Shown here piece by piece: positions 17,460-26,599 of a stretch of 33,537 bases of DNA; position 1 is the first letter of the stretch, and the number at the start of each line of letters is the position of its first letter. Source of the stretch: CAUZSN01 sp963582345 (GTDB taxonomy: Bacteria > Planctomycetota > Planctomycetia > Planctomycetales > Planctomycetaceae). Location: NCBI GenBank assembly GCA_963582345.1, contig CAUZSN010000017.1:1-33537 (forward strand), given 5' to 3'. The notes beneath the pieces were generated by a model. That model did no database searches, was not told the origin of the DNA, and saw nothing but the letters and a program-made list of their open reading frames with translations. The position numbers were made by a program, and so were the translations under genes.

Positions 17460-17714
17460 ATGGCACACAAGAAGGGACAAGGCTCCAGCCGTAATGGCCG
17501 CGACTCGCTTGCGCAATATCGCGGTGTGAAAAAGTTCGGTGGCGAACGAGTCGTCACAGGAAATATTCTTATCCGGCAATGCGGTACGAAATGGCATCCC
17601 GGACGAAACGTTGGCATGGGCAACGACTATACAATCTACTCACTCGTTGAAGGCATTGTATATTTTGATCGCGATGGCCGCCGCATCAACGTGAAACCGC
17701 TCACGGTTTCCTGA
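17460..17714 (+). CDS. rpmA: 50S ribosomal protein bL27
   Basis: An 84-residue protein with the bL27 N terminus MAHKKGQGSSRNGRDS, which reaches towards the peptidyl-transferase centre, and the family segments GNILIRQCGTKWHPG and GNDYTIYSLVEG. Length and sequence are normal. The ATG at 17460 has purine-rich GGGATGGCGG upstream. In most bacteria rpmA follows rplU (bL21) and precedes obg. Here the gene before it is an exported hypothetical and the gene after is on the other strand, so the usual cluster is broken. Confidence 0.97.
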   Translation: MAHKKGQGSSRNGRDSLAQYRGVKKFGGERVVTGNILIRQCGTKWHPGRNVGMGNDYTIYSLVEGIVYFDRDGRRINVKPLTVS

Positions 17715-17734
17715 CTACAGACCTCGCTTTCGAA

Positions 17735-17756
17735 AACTGATTATAAGCCGTCAGTT
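17735..17756. terminator. weak hairpin between convergent rpmA and the solute-binding lipoprotein gene
   Basis: AACTGA (17735-17740) and TCAGTT (17751-17756) form a 6-bp stem with a 10-base loop in the 50-base gap between two convergent genes. The position suits a two-way terminator, but the stem is AT-rich and there is no long T-run. Confidence 0.3.
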
Positions 17757-17764
17757 CTGCCTAC

Positions 17765-19342
17765 TCACTTTCTTGAACCGAGCGGCGCCAATCCCAAGCG
17801 AATGCGATAGCTATCTCTTACCCGGCCCGCACCAATTTTTTCCACAATCTGTCTCCAGCGCCGGCCGACATCTTTTAATGCGGCCCTGGGAGTCGTTGCA
17901 CCTGCCAACAAGGTGCCGAGTGCTTCAGTCAAAGCCACACGAAAACGGGCACGCTCCACAACCGGCAATTCGGCGACCACTCGCGAATTATTCAGACTTC
18001 GCGACACGGTGCTCAGATAACGGCCCCTTTCATCCGCCGTCAAGTCTGCCCCAATCCATGAACTGGCCTCAGCGAGCTGTGATTCCCGACACAGACTTTT
18101 AGTAGCGTGTGGAAAAGTGTTTGCGATCTTATCAACCGCCAGCGTCTTCACTAAATCCCACGCCGCTTGGGTCTCTAAACGGCAACGATTGGCCGACACA
18201 CCGATGCACAGCCCGCCAAAAGCTGTCAACGCGACGCGGTTCACTGATTCATCCGGTGTTTGTTCCCACATCTTTGACGATCGGTTGTAAACTTCATTCA
18301 CTCCCGGCAACCGACAAAAACCGACGTTCATCGACTTGATTCGACCAGAGTTGGTCGCAGAAGTCGATGGTCTATCTTTTCTGACGACCGGTTGCCCCGG
18401 CCCGAACGACAGTGGCAAATTATCCAGCGCGGTCTCGAACGTGATAGCCATGGCGGCTTTTCCGGCAAAGAAATCGCGACGGCAATCGGATGGTGTATAT
18501 CGCCTAATTTCTTCCGGCATCTTTTGCACCGCCGCCTGGGCCGATTCCAGTGCACGAACAAAACCTGGACCGTCGACTAAAGGCTCGCCGCTCTGGATGT
18601 CGAAAAACAGCGAATAGTTGCTCGGATGCTTTGCATACGATACGGCGCGGGCAAGAAACATCGTCGAACGGAAATCCTCACCCCATGGCTCAACGGCCGT
18701 TAGCACTTCTTTATCCACAACGGCCCACCGTTCAAGCGTGTCGACAAACCTTTGATAGTCCTGCCAGGTTTGTGGTGGATCCAACCCCGCGTTCTCTAGT
18801 AAGTCGCGACGGTAATAACAAACCAACACGGGCGAGCATAGCGGAATGATCATCGGCTTCTCTTGAATCGACGCGACTTGTTCGCGAAGCCCTTGAAACA
18901 GGTCGAGCCAGCCCAACGAATCCTTGTGATCCGAGAGTTCCTTTTCTGGAATCGGCCCCAAGATCCCGTCCACAGCAAGTGTTGTGACTTCCGTAATCGG
19001 AAACACTAACACGTTTGCTGCGGAATTCGACCCTCCGCTCAACTCGCCAGCTATGGCATCCATTAGCGAGATTGTGGACCAACTCAAATCGTACTCCTTG
19101 ATGCGATAATCCGCACCAATTCCGGCGGCCCATTCATCCAACGTCAGCTTCCAAAGGGTTGTGAACTCAGGTCCCTGCGGCGCAGCGACCTCAATCTCCA
19201 TCCCTAAAAATGGCGATTCAGTTTGGCTGTCCGGTTGCGACTTAGAGTCTGCCGAACAGCCACAAAGAAAAATCAATGCCAACGACAACGATCTGAAACC
19301 CTTATTAGCGATAGTGAATTTCTGGTTCATTCGTGCAAACAT
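17765..19342 (-). CDS. extracellular solute-binding lipoprotein, family 1
   Basis: A protein of about 525 residues with a signal peptide and lipobox (LCGC, lipidated Cys at about residue 29). The rest resembles family-1 (sugar-type) periplasmic binding proteins: ITEVTTLAVDGILGPI, IPLCSPVLVCYYRRDLLENAG followed by PPQTWQDYQRFVDTLE, and FFAGKAAMAITFETAL. No permease or ATPase for it lies in the window, so it may serve an unlinked importer or act as a sensor. Starts are possible at GTG 19345, ATG 19342 or ATG 19330; none has a clear ribosome-binding site. It begins about 20 bases after the htrA stop, so the two are probably co-transcribed. Confidence 0.82.
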   Translation of the reverse strand: MFARMNQKFTIANKGFRSLSLALIFLCGCSADSKSQPDSQTESPFLGMEIEVAAPQGPEFTTLWKLTLDEWAAGIGADYRIKEYDLSWSTISLMDAIAGELSGGSNSAANVLVFPITEVTTLAVDGILGPIPEKELSDHKDSLGWLDLFQGLREQVASIQEKPMIIPLCSPVLVCYYRRDLLENAGLDPPQTWQDYQRFVDTLERWAVVDKEVLTAVEPWGEDFRSTMFLARAVSYAKHPSNYSLFFDIQSGEPLVDGPGFVRALESAQAAVQKMPEEIRRYTPSDCRRDFFAGKAAMAITFETALDNLPLSFGPGQPVVRKDRPSTSATNSGRIKSMNVGFCRLPGVNEVYNRSSKMWEQTPDESVNRVALTAFGGLCIGVSANRCRLETQAAWDLVKTLAVDKIANTFPHATKSLCRESQLAEASSWIGADLTADERGRYLSTVSRSLNNSRVVAELPVVERARFRVALTEALGTLLAGATTPRAALKDVGRRWRQIVEKIGAGRVRDSYRIRLGLAPLGSRK

Positions 19343-19362
19343 CACAGTCTGGTGCTGCCCGA

Positions 19363-20535
19363 TTAGAGGACGTCGATTGGATTGACCAAAATTACAGGCG
19401 CATCCATCCGCCGACCTTCGCGAATGATTGTTAAGATGACACGATCGTTCGGCTTTTTACGTTCGATGATATCCAGAAAACTATCGGCGCTCTTCACCTC
19501 TTCGCCATCGACGGCGACGATCAAATCGGCGGTGCTACGATCAACGTACTCAATGATGAACGGGCCGCGACGGCGACGAATGATGGGGCCCCTCAGTCCT
19601 GCACGATCTGCGGGTCCATTCGGCGTCAGTTGAGCAATCAGCAAGCCGTGCTCTGTCTCAAACACTTTTTGAATGCCGATTTCCGGTCGGATGACGCGAC
19701 CATGCGTGATCAGTTCGGGAACGACCCGTGATACCAAGTTCACGGGAATAGCGAAACCGATGCCAGAATTTTGTCCGGTCTTGCTGGCAATGGCCGTATT
19801 CATACCGATTAGCCGTCCGTGTGAATCAAGCAGCGGACCACCGGAGCTGCCCGGATTCATCGCAGCGTCGATTTGAATGATCGATTTGATATTCCGATTA
19901 CCGCGGATCTGAAGCGATCGGTTTAGACTAGAGATAATGCCGGTGGTCAACGTTCGTTCCAGACCGAACGGATTGCCGATGGCGAATACACGCATCCCGA
20001 CTCGCAATATCTTGGAGTCTCCGAACGTCACCGGATGGATCGTGTCTTGGGGAGCGTCAATTTTGATAACCGATACATCGTTGACCGGATCAGCGCCAAT
20101 GAACGAAGCGTCGTACGTTATTCCGTTGAAAAGCGTCACGGCAACCTCACGGGCGTCCTCGATCACGTGAAAGTTAGTTAAAATGTGCCCCACCTTATCA
20201 ATTAATGTACCAGACCCCGTTCCTTCCGAAGGCACTTCAAGAAAAAAGAAGCCGTCGATACGGGAACCTTTAGTCGTAATGTGCACGACGCTCTTGTTGA
20301 CGTTATCGTAAACGGCCACGTTAACGGATTCCTCGGCCGTCAGACCCTGTTCGTTGAAACTATCCGGGAATCTTGCCAACGCTGAACTACGGGAGTATGT
20401 GCCAGAAAATCCTGGACCACGTTCATCTTGACGCACCTGAGCAACGATCTGGCTGTCCGTATCGACTTCCGAAATCCAAGCCGTCAACAGGCAACCCAAG
20501 ACTGCCGAGAAAACACAACCAGTAAGATACTTCAT
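19363..20535 (-). CDS. HtrA/DegP-like serine protease with PDZ domain
   Basis: A 390-residue envelope protease. After an N-terminal hydrophobic anchor or signal (residues 3-20), the trypsin-like domain shows all three catalytic residues: H123 in LTNFHVIED, D153 in NDVSVIKID and S231 in NPGSSGGPL. One PDZ domain follows from about residue 265 (GIQKVFETEHGLLIAQL onward) and binds unfolded C termini in this family. It would act in periplasmic quality control. The ATG at 20535 is chosen because AAGGAG lies eight bases upstream; an in-frame ATG at 20580 lacks such a site. A single PDZ domain makes it DegS-like in layout. Confidence 0.93.
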   Translation of the reverse strand: MKYLTGCVFSAVLGCLLTAWISEVDTDSQIVAQVRQDERGPGFSGTYSRSSALARFPDSFNEQGLTAEESVNVAVYDNVNKSVVHITTKGSRIDGFFFLEVPSEGTGSGTLIDKVGHILTNFHVIEDAREVAVTLFNGITYDASFIGADPVNDVSVIKIDAPQDTIHPVTFGDSKILRVGMRVFAIGNPFGLERTLTTGIISSLNRSLQIRGNRNIKSIIQIDAAMNPGSSGGPLLDSHGRLIGMNTAIASKTGQNSGIGFAIPVNLVSRVVPELITHGRVIRPEIGIQKVFETEHGLLIAQLTPNGPADRAGLRGPIIRRRRGPFIIEYVDRSTADLIVAVDGEEVKSADSFLDIIERKKPNDRVILTIIREGRRMDAPVILVNPIDVL

Positions 20536-20744
20536 GGTCCAAACTCCTTGGCCCGCGTCGAGCTTTTCTTCATCAATCACATAGAGACTTCACGCGAGAC
20601 CATTCGGATGTACCAATTTTATAGATACTTGATGTATACGGGGTTCGCGAGAAATGCTCAAGAGGGAACCAGCCGCAGTGATTTACAGCACTACACCCGA
20701 AGCTGCTCTATGGGAATAAGAGCGGCCGCGAACACTGCGTGGGA

Positions 20745-22667
20745 TTAGCGTAGCGGCTGAGCGATCGGAGAAATTAGGGTCGCTGCTGATGGATCTTGGC
20801 TAAGCGGTGAAAGAATGGGCGACAAAACTGGTGACGTCTTATGCAGATCGTGACTTGTGTGGTTCCGATTCTGATTTTTCTGGGTGTTCGATGCCAGCAG
20901 GATTCTTAACGTTTGTTTAAGCTCTGTACGTTGGTCTGATTCCAGCCCTGCGATCAGCAGTACGTCGTCAACGAGGTATTGCTCGCGTTCCTTCACCAGC
21001 GTGACTTTGGCTCCCCAATGGTCGTCACCCAGAATAACGACCGCCTGATCCTGGTCAATGCTGATGGAATTCAGCGGAGACCGCAAGTGCTTGTCAACGT
21101 CGAAGCCAGCTTGTGGGATTTGCTTGGTCTGATGCCACACCAAACGATTGAAGTCTTTAGACGAATTTCGCATCAACAATTCGATTTCATCCAGCCGCAT
21201 GGCCACAGCAAATTCCTTGATGGAAATGGATAATTCCAGTGTCGTCTTGAGCGAATTTGGGCGAGTGAACACGGGCATCAGCACATCGTCGACCAGAAGT
21301 TGACCTCCTCGGTCCAGCAAAACGTACGTGAGGGCGCGCGAGCCTTGGGTTACAGTGACTTCAGTAATCGGACCTTGAAAAATGGTCGACAAGATTTTGG
21401 GTGTCGCGTTTTCGATTTCCGGAATCGTGATGTCACGAAAGGTCGTTGGGTTCAGACGCCCCCAGACCCGTCGGTTGAAGTCTGGCGTCGCACTGTAGCT
21501 CAAGTGGTCGAGATTCCGCGACGCGAACGATTCGCTGAATATTTGCAGTACCGCATGTGCGGTAAACAAGGCCGAAAGCCGTTTCTCTTGCGAGCCTTGC
21601 TTCTCGTAAATCGTCACATCCTGGATTAGAAACCGTGTCGGAGATTCAAAACGCCCGTCGCCTTCGCGGACCAGACGGATTTTTACCCAGTCGGCGTTGC
21701 GTTCGATCAGGAAATCCGCGTATTTGTTCTGTATCTTGATCTGATACTTGTCGTTAAGCCATTCAGGCGCGGGCAATTTCACGGCAGATAGTACAGCAGG
21801 CGACAGGCTACGTTGGAAAAATCCTTTGGTGCAAAGTTCAGATAACGCCTGTTTATCAGACGCCTGATAGCGTGCCAGAAAATCCACTCCCGTACGAACC
21901 GCTACCGCCAATTGTCGGACCGACGATATGCGATCTTGCTCCGATCTGGATTCAACCGCCACGTTGCTAACCTTCCAACGTTCCTGTTGACGTTTGAAGG
22001 AAATCACGATCTCACCCTTCGCGTGCGGAAGACGAACAGTAGCAGCTCCTTCTTCCATCTGCGCGTTCGGCCGCAAGTCGGTTTGATTTGAATTCTTACC
22101 AACAATGCGTTTCGCAAGCCATTCCAAATACACTGGCGGCAAATCGCTCAACAATTGGCCAAATTCAGACGTAGTGGTGGCCAAGATGTTGTCACGCTGT
22201 GCCTGATCCCAAACCGTCAGGACTTCGCGAACGGTCAGCAACAGGTCCATCTGCTCGGTGACAGATTTGACCGAAGTGATTCCATTGCGTTTTTGTTTAA
22301 CGTAAACGTCGTCGACGACCCATTTGTTTGTTTCTGGTTTTCGTTTCAAACGGTACTTGACCTTCTTCTTAGACTCACCGACTTCGACGATGACCTGTTT
22401 TTCGTTTTCTGACACATCTTCAACATTGACAATCGACGTGTCGCCATCCGGAAGCCGCAGAATTTTGAAGTCCTTCAAAGATTGGGACAGCCGCAAAGTT
22501 TTCCGTTCGAAATTCTCGGTCGTGGCCGACTTCAGTCGCTCGAGGTTTTCGGACTCTACCGCACTCATAAACTGCTTAATAGCCCGAGTTTCGACAAAGT
22601 TCGCGCAGCCCACACCTAGGGTGACGCAACCGAAAAAACACACCAGGGGCTTTACAGTCCGAAACAT
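20745..22667 (-). CDS. exported protein with five tandem NTF2-like/DUF4878-like repeats
   Basis: A 640-residue protein with a hydrophobic leader ending in GVGC (Cys21), probably a lipoprotein although the lipobox is not ideal. The body is five diverged repeats of about 95 residues, at roughly 25-123, 140-238, 255-354, 370-464 and 483-571. Each opens with a helical segment, continues through a phrase like TTENFERKTLR or TPDFNRRVWGRL, and closes with a strand such as WVVDDVYV, WKVSNVAV, FLIQDVTI, LLVDDVLM or YLVDDVLL. The pattern resembles the small alpha+beta NTF2-like fold. A Ser, Asn and Pro rich tail follows. It lies 209 bases upstream of htrA on the same strand. The function is unknown; a structural or ligand-binding envelope role is a guess. 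Confidence 0.72.
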   Translation of the reverse strand: MFRTVKPLVCFFGCVTLGVGCANFVETRAIKQFMSAVESENLERLKSATTENFERKTLRLSQSLKDFKILRLPDGDTSIVNVEDVSENEKQVIVEVGESKKKVKYRLKRKPETNKWVVDDVYVKQKRNGITSVKSVTEQMDLLLTVREVLTVWDQAQRDNILATTTSEFGQLLSDLPPVYLEWLAKRIVGKNSNQTDLRPNAQMEEGAATVRLPHAKGEIVISFKRQQERWKVSNVAVESRSEQDRISSVRQLAVAVRTGVDFLARYQASDKQALSELCTKGFFQRSLSPAVLSAVKLPAPEWLNDKYQIKIQNKYADFLIERNADWVKIRLVREGDGRFESPTRFLIQDVTIYEKQGSQEKRLSALFTAHAVLQIFSESFASRNLDHLSYSATPDFNRRVWGRLNPTTFRDITIPEIENATPKILSTIFQGPITEVTVTQGSRALTYVLLDRGGQLLVDDVLMPVFTRPNSLKTTLELSISIKEFAVAMRLDEIELLMRNSSKDFNRLVWHQTKQIPQAGFDVDKHLRSPLNSISIDQDQAVVILGDDHWGAKVTLVKEREQYLVDDVLLIAGLESDQRTELKQTLRILLASNTQKNQNRNHTSHDLHKTSPVLSPILSPLSQDPSAATLISPIAQPLR

Positions 22668-23103
22668 ATTCCGCCGTCACAGATTGAACGATGGACTAAG
22701 AAGAGATTTCAGGAATGGGTGCTGGAAATAGCACGTAGAGAGTCGCAACGCGATTGGCGACTTGTCTCAGATTTTGCCATACAGGTCAAGGGCAGTCGGT
22801 TGTCCCAACCATGCAGTTTCGTTCGTCTTCATTTTTTGCAAGTATTTACCGATTTTTCCGTTACAGATTTCACTTACATATTTGTTGGGATCATTTGCCG
22901 CACTTGGTTAAAGTCTCTGGATCGGTCTTGTAAAAAAACTCTGTGCGAGGTCAGGCACAATCCGCACTCGGCTCCTGTCGCGCCGGTACGTTCCCATCTT
23001 GATCGCACGTTCGTGCAACGACTCAACTTCTCCGTTTTGAGTGATGAATTTCGTTTGGGACGGAGAGAAATCGTGAACCGAACCAGAAATGAGGGAGGTT
23101 CGC
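22668..23103. other. intergenic, nothing recognised
   Basis: Upstream region of the five-repeat lipoprotein gene (leftward) and of the truncated ligase (rightward). Open frames on both strands here have no protein-like character. No repeat or operator stands out. Confidence 0.4.
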
Positions 23104-23619
23104 ATGTCTTATGTACAGGCGGTTCAACCGCACAATCTAAGCGACTCGCCGTTTCCCGTGAAAGCTGATCCGAATTTTCCGCGAGCTGTGTGGCACGACA
23201 ACTATCCCGTTAATCCTCCGCCCGGCTTGGATTACACCCCGCTGCGTGTTGAACGCTTATTGCTTTACAGCCAAGAGCGCTATCCTGAACGGGTCGCACT
23301 CCGCTACTACCGTGCCAATTGGACGTACAACCAACTTATTGATCGCATTAAGTTAGTGGCCGCAAACCTGCAGAAGCTCGGCGTGCGGCCCGGGGACCGA
23401 ATCTTGGTAGTGCTGCCGAATTGTCCTGAGTTTGTAGTCGTTTGGTTTACCTTGCATTGGTTGGGCACCGAAATTGTTCCCGTTAATCCGATGTGCTCCG
23501 CCAGCGAATTGTCCTTTCTGGATGAAAAGTCAAAGGTGCGAGTTGCCATTGGACTGGACATTCGTCTGGCCGCTGTTTTGGAAATGACGTGGCGTTTACC
23601 TACTCACCAGATGAAATAG
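23104..23619 (+). pseudogene. acyl-CoA ligase (AMP-binding), truncated after the N-terminal subdomain
   Basis: About 171 residues matching the start of a long-chain fatty-acid-CoA ligase: SYVQAVQPHNLSDSPFPVK, YPERVALRYYRANWTYNQL, GVRPGDRILVVLPNCPEFV and GTEIVPVNPMCSASEL. Full enzymes have over 500 residues. The Thr/Ser/Gly-rich ATP loop, the adenylate-binding core and the C-terminal lid are all absent. The frame ends at TAG 23617, and a minus-strand remnant begins one base later, suggesting a deletion junction. The start is sound: GGGAGG precedes the ATG at 23104 by five to seven bases, so a short protein may still be made. It cannot be an active ligase on its own. Confidence 0.8.
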
Positions 23620-23620
23620 T

Positions 23621-24096
23621 TTAGACAAGATCGTTGCCCAAATTGGCCAGCACTTCGTGCGTCACTTGAATGTCGCCCTGCTCGCTAGTTTTCGGGCAGA
23701 AACAACACAAGCTGATTTTTTCATCCGAATGAAATTGGATAAGAATTTCGTAAAACTTCGTTTCGTTAGACCTCTGGTCAGATGAGTTCGAGTGAATCAG
23801 GGCTTGGCTGCTATCGCAATCGATTTCGAGCAAGCCGATGTTTTCCAGCAGGTACGTAACGCGACCGGATAGGCGTTCGGTCCATTGTTTCAGCGATGTG
23901 AGATCTGTGCCGACCAACGAAGGAACCCGCAGCCGGTTTTTTCAGAATGAGAAATTTATCGCGTCGGCGACAGTAAATTCCATGGCGATATCAACCCCAT
24001 CCGAGCATGACATTTGAACAGCCTTCATCTCGTGGTTCGGCCCGCTGTTAGACAGGATCGCTTGCTTATCGTCAACGACTGTTTCAACGTGCACCA
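23621..24096 (-). pseudogene. broken gene of unknown function (frameshift plus nonsense codon)
   Basis: Minus-strand coding-like sequence in two frames. From about 24096 it reads HVETVVDDKQA, then continues in another frame as ILSNSGPNHEMKAVQM, with the shift at GCGCG (24059-24063). That second frame meets TGA at 23942-23944 after VADAINFSF and goes on in the same frame as NRLRVPSLVGTDLTSLKQW and GRVTYLLENIGLLEIDCDSSQALIHSN to TAA at 23621. A CGA-to-TGA change would explain the stop. The 98-residue frame from 23917 is therefore only the 3' part. I recognise no family, although the style matches planctomycete conserved hypotheticals. It abuts the truncated ligase tail to tail. Confidence 0.6.
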
Positions 24097-24412
24097 GTCA
24101 CGCCCACAAATGATGTGTACTACTAAACTGCTTAATAAAAACATGTATACGCAATATTCTTAAAACTGAAGAGTTGTGAAAATTGGCTATCTGCCAGTCC
24201 GCGCGGCGGCTACTGGACACTTTTACCATTATGAGCTGCGATCCTATTACATTTGATGTCCAAGTTTCGAATGCGCCAGTCTATGGATACAATCACACCG
24301 AAAGATTAACACATTGCGAATACCAGTCTGGCCGTTCAAGCGACTGTGTTAGCATGCTATTGTGAACACGGTTTAGTGTTTGGTGCAGTATCATTTGTAA
24401 GGGAATCCCACT
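24097..24412. other. intergenic upstream of aroB
   Basis: AT-rich near 24120-24180, with no gene recognised. It holds the aroB ribosome-binding site AAGGGAA at 24399-24405. No promoter can be assigned with confidence. Confidence 0.4.
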
Positions 24413-25567
24413 GTGTCTGACTCGGCGGATGAATTCACAGTGAATGTGTCGCTGGGATCTCGGAGCTACGAGATTGCCATTGCGAGCGATCACATGTCGT
24501 TGATCTCCGAGCATTTGCAGCGGTGGATGAAAAAATTACCAACCCGGACAACGCCGCCCGGTACAGCGATCGTTATTACTGATCAAAATGTCGAACGCCT
24601 CCAGGCGATCACTGTGCATGAAATCTTGATCGCATCGGGTTGGAGCTGCCATCGAATCGTTCTGAAACCGGGCGAACGATCGAAATCTTTATCGGTCGCG
24701 TCCGAAATGTATGACCAACTAATTGAATTGCAAGCCGATCGGCAAACGACCGTGATCGCCGTTGGAGGTGGAGTGGTGGGTGATACGGCCGGTTTTGTGG
24801 CGGCAACGTTTGCCCGTGGTTTACATTTCGTTCACGTTCCGACAACGCTTTTGGCACAAGTCGACAGTTCAGTCGGCGGCAAAGTGGCCATTAATCACGC
24901 GCAAGCAAAAAACATGATCGGAGCGTTCTATCAACCGCTGGGAGTGTTGATTGATACGTCAGTCCTGTCAACGCTTCCCAACCGAGAATACCGCAGCGGA
25001 CTGTCCGAAGTCGTCAAGTACGGCGTCATCCTAGATGCCCCGTTCTTCGAATACTTGGAAGCAAACGTCGACGGCTTAAACCACCGGGCTCCGGACGTGC
25101 TGCGGAATGTCATCGCTCGCAGTTGCCGTCTAAAAGCGAACGTCGTCGAGCAGGACGAATTTGAACAGACTGGGTTGCGATCCGTGTTAAATTACGGCCA
25201 TACGTTCGCGCATGCTTTCGAAGCACTCTGTGGTTACAAACAACTTCTGCACGGCGAAGCAGTTGCCATCGGAATGGTTTATGCCAGTCGCTTGGCGGAG
25301 CAAATACAGTTGATCGATTCATCGTTGACAGACCGCCAGATCGCGCTGCTGAAAGCCTTAGATTTGCCGACGCAACTGCCGACGACCGTGAGACTAGAAA
25401 CTAGTGACATTCTGGACCGAATGAAACTGGATAAGAAAACCCTGGCCGGTCAATTAAGATTTGTTCTGCCAACTAAACTCGGACATGTTGAAGTTCGTGG
25501 AGATATTAAGAAAACCGACATCCGAACGGTCATTGACAATTTTACGGATGCCGTACGGCTCGCTTGA
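24413..25567 (+). CDS. aroB: 3-dehydroquinate synthase
   Basis: A 384-residue cytosolic enzyme of the shikimate pathway that converts DAHP to 3-dehydroquinate using NAD and a metal ion. The NAD loop is GGGVVGD at residues 118-124, followed by HVPTTLLAQVDSSVGGKVAIN. The metal ligands are E199 in LSEVVKYG, H263 in NYGHTFAHAFE and H280 in LLHGEAVAIGM. Length and all key residues are normal. The GTG at 24413 is supported by AAGGGAA seven bases upstream. Its flanks are decayed sequence on both sides, and no other aromatic-pathway gene is near. Confidence 0.97.
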   Translation: MSDSADEFTVNVSLGSRSYEIAIASDHMSLISEHLQRWMKKLPTRTTPPGTAIVITDQNVERLQAITVHEILIASGWSCHRIVLKPGERSKSLSVASEMYDQLIELQADRQTTVIAVGGGVVGDTAGFVAATFARGLHFVHVPTTLLAQVDSSVGGKVAINHAQAKNMIGAFYQPLGVLIDTSVLSTLPNREYRSGLSEVVKYGVILDAPFFEYLEANVDGLNHRAPDVLRNVIARSCRLKANVVEQDEFEQTGLRSVLNYGHTFAHAFEALCGYKQLLHGEAVAIGMVYASRLAEQIQLIDSSLTDRQIALLKALDLPTQLPTTVRLETSDILDRMKLDKKTLAGQLRFVLPTKLGHVEVRGDIKKTDIRTVIDNFTDAVRLA

Positions 25568-25688
25568 TGTAGCTCAGAATTTCGCGGTCCACCTTGGCCA
25601 AATCATCGCCGATGAATAATTGTTGTGCCGTCAGCCGACCGTCGAGAAACAATAGACCGGATACCAAATCGACAACCAAATCCAAAGT
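25542..25688 (-). pseudogene. C-terminal gene remnant overlapping the aroB 3' end
   Basis: A minus-strand frame of 48 codons between TGA (25689-25691) and TAA (25542-25544), with no start codon near its 5' end. It encodes protein-like sequence: LDLVVDLVSGLLFLDG, LTAQQLFIGDDLAKVD and REILSYIKRAVRHP. It overlaps the last 26 bases of aroB on the opposite strand. It looks like the tail of a lost gene. The family is not recognised. Confidence 0.4.
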
Positions 25689-25964
25689 TCAAGCGACCGG
25701 ACACATTGTCTAATCGTCTTCGCGACTGATCACTATGTATCTCACTGTAAAGGGAATCGATCGGCACCGACACAGCGGGTACCATTACACGTTGAGTTCG
25801 ACCGATTGTCATTTGATCAATGGACCGTAAGCACTATCGGCTGCAATACGGACGACAAAATCAGCCTGCAGGCGACAGCCGTGGAAGTGACTGACCCTGT
25901 CATGAAACCCGACCGATTGATGACCGCGTTGACGCAGATTCGTAAAATCTTGGCTGGCAAGTAG
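25656..25964 (+). pseudogene. second gene remnant, plus strand, no start codon
   Basis: The frame is open from a TAG at 25653 to a TAG at 25962 (103 codons). From about 25760 it reads like a protein C terminus: RVPLHVEFDRLSFDQW, TIGCNTDDKISLQATAVEV, then MKPDRLMTALTQIRKILAGK. No plausible start precedes it, and its 5' part overlaps the minus-strand remnant, so at most the last 70 codons are genuine. The family is not recognised. It ends 83 bases before the FabZ-like gene. Confidence 0.4.
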
Positions 25965-26047
25965 ATATGATAACAGTCGAAAAGACTGTTCAATCGTTGT
26001 ATGATGCCACCGTCAATGCACTAGCAGTCTATTTGTAAAGTCGTCCG

Positions 26048-26548
26048 ATGCCTCCAGCACCAATCGTCGATTACACCGAATTCGATTTCGATAAACCGAT
26101 GTTCGATCTTAACGAAATCCGCCGTGTCAATCCGCAGCGGCACGAAATGGAACAACTGACGGCCGCGGTCCATGTCGACCATGAAAGAAACTTTATTGTC
26201 GGGTACAAGGATATCACAGACAAAGAATTTTGGATCGCAGGCCATATGCCCGGTTTTCCGTTGATGCCGGGTATTATCCTCTGCGAATGCATTGCACAAT
26301 TGGCTGGTTTTTACGCACGCAAATACAAAATCCTCGAGGGTGATTTTCTTGGCTTTGGAGGCATGGACAATGTTCGATTTCGGTTCCCGGTCTTTCCGAA
26401 TTGCCGATTGGTTTTGATCGTCAAGTTGGGAAAAGTGCGCCCCAAACGGCGAGCTGAATTCGATTTTCAAGGATTCGTTGACGGTCGCATGGTTGTTAGC
26501 GGTATGATGATAGGCGTTTCCATCAATCGCGATCAAAAAATCGAGTAG
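26048..26548 (+). CDS. FabZ-like hot-dog 3-hydroxyacyl-ACP dehydratase
   Basis: A 166-residue protein of the FabA/FabZ hot-dog family. The core AGHMPGFPLMPGIILCECIAQ carries the catalytic His (H66) and Glu (E80) in the usual arrangement, with the central helix after it (LAGFYARKYKI). By family it would remove water from 3-hydroxyacyl-ACP in fatty-acid or polyketide-like synthesis. The N terminus is longer than in E. coli FabZ. The spacing to trmB is 51 bases, so they may share a transcript. It may be an accessory dehydratase rather than the main FabZ, since no other fab gene is nearby. Confidence 0.82.
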   Translation: MPPAPIVDYTEFDFDKPMFDLNEIRRVNPQRHEMEQLTAAVHVDHERNFIVGYKDITDKEFWIAGHMPGFPLMPGIILCECIAQLAGFYARKYKILEGDFLGFGGMDNVRFRFPVFPNCRLVLIVKLGKVRPKRRAEFDFQGFVDGRMVVSGMMIGVSINRDQKIE

Positions 26549-26599
26549 GATCAAGCCTTTAACAGCCAGAGCTCTCGGACCTCGTCCCCGGACCCTGTC

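Noticed and set aside
22719..23168. 149-codon plus-strand open frame between the repeat lipoprotein and the ligase fragment
   Set aside because: Composition is not protein-like, it runs into the ligase start in another frame, and it has no ribosome-binding site.
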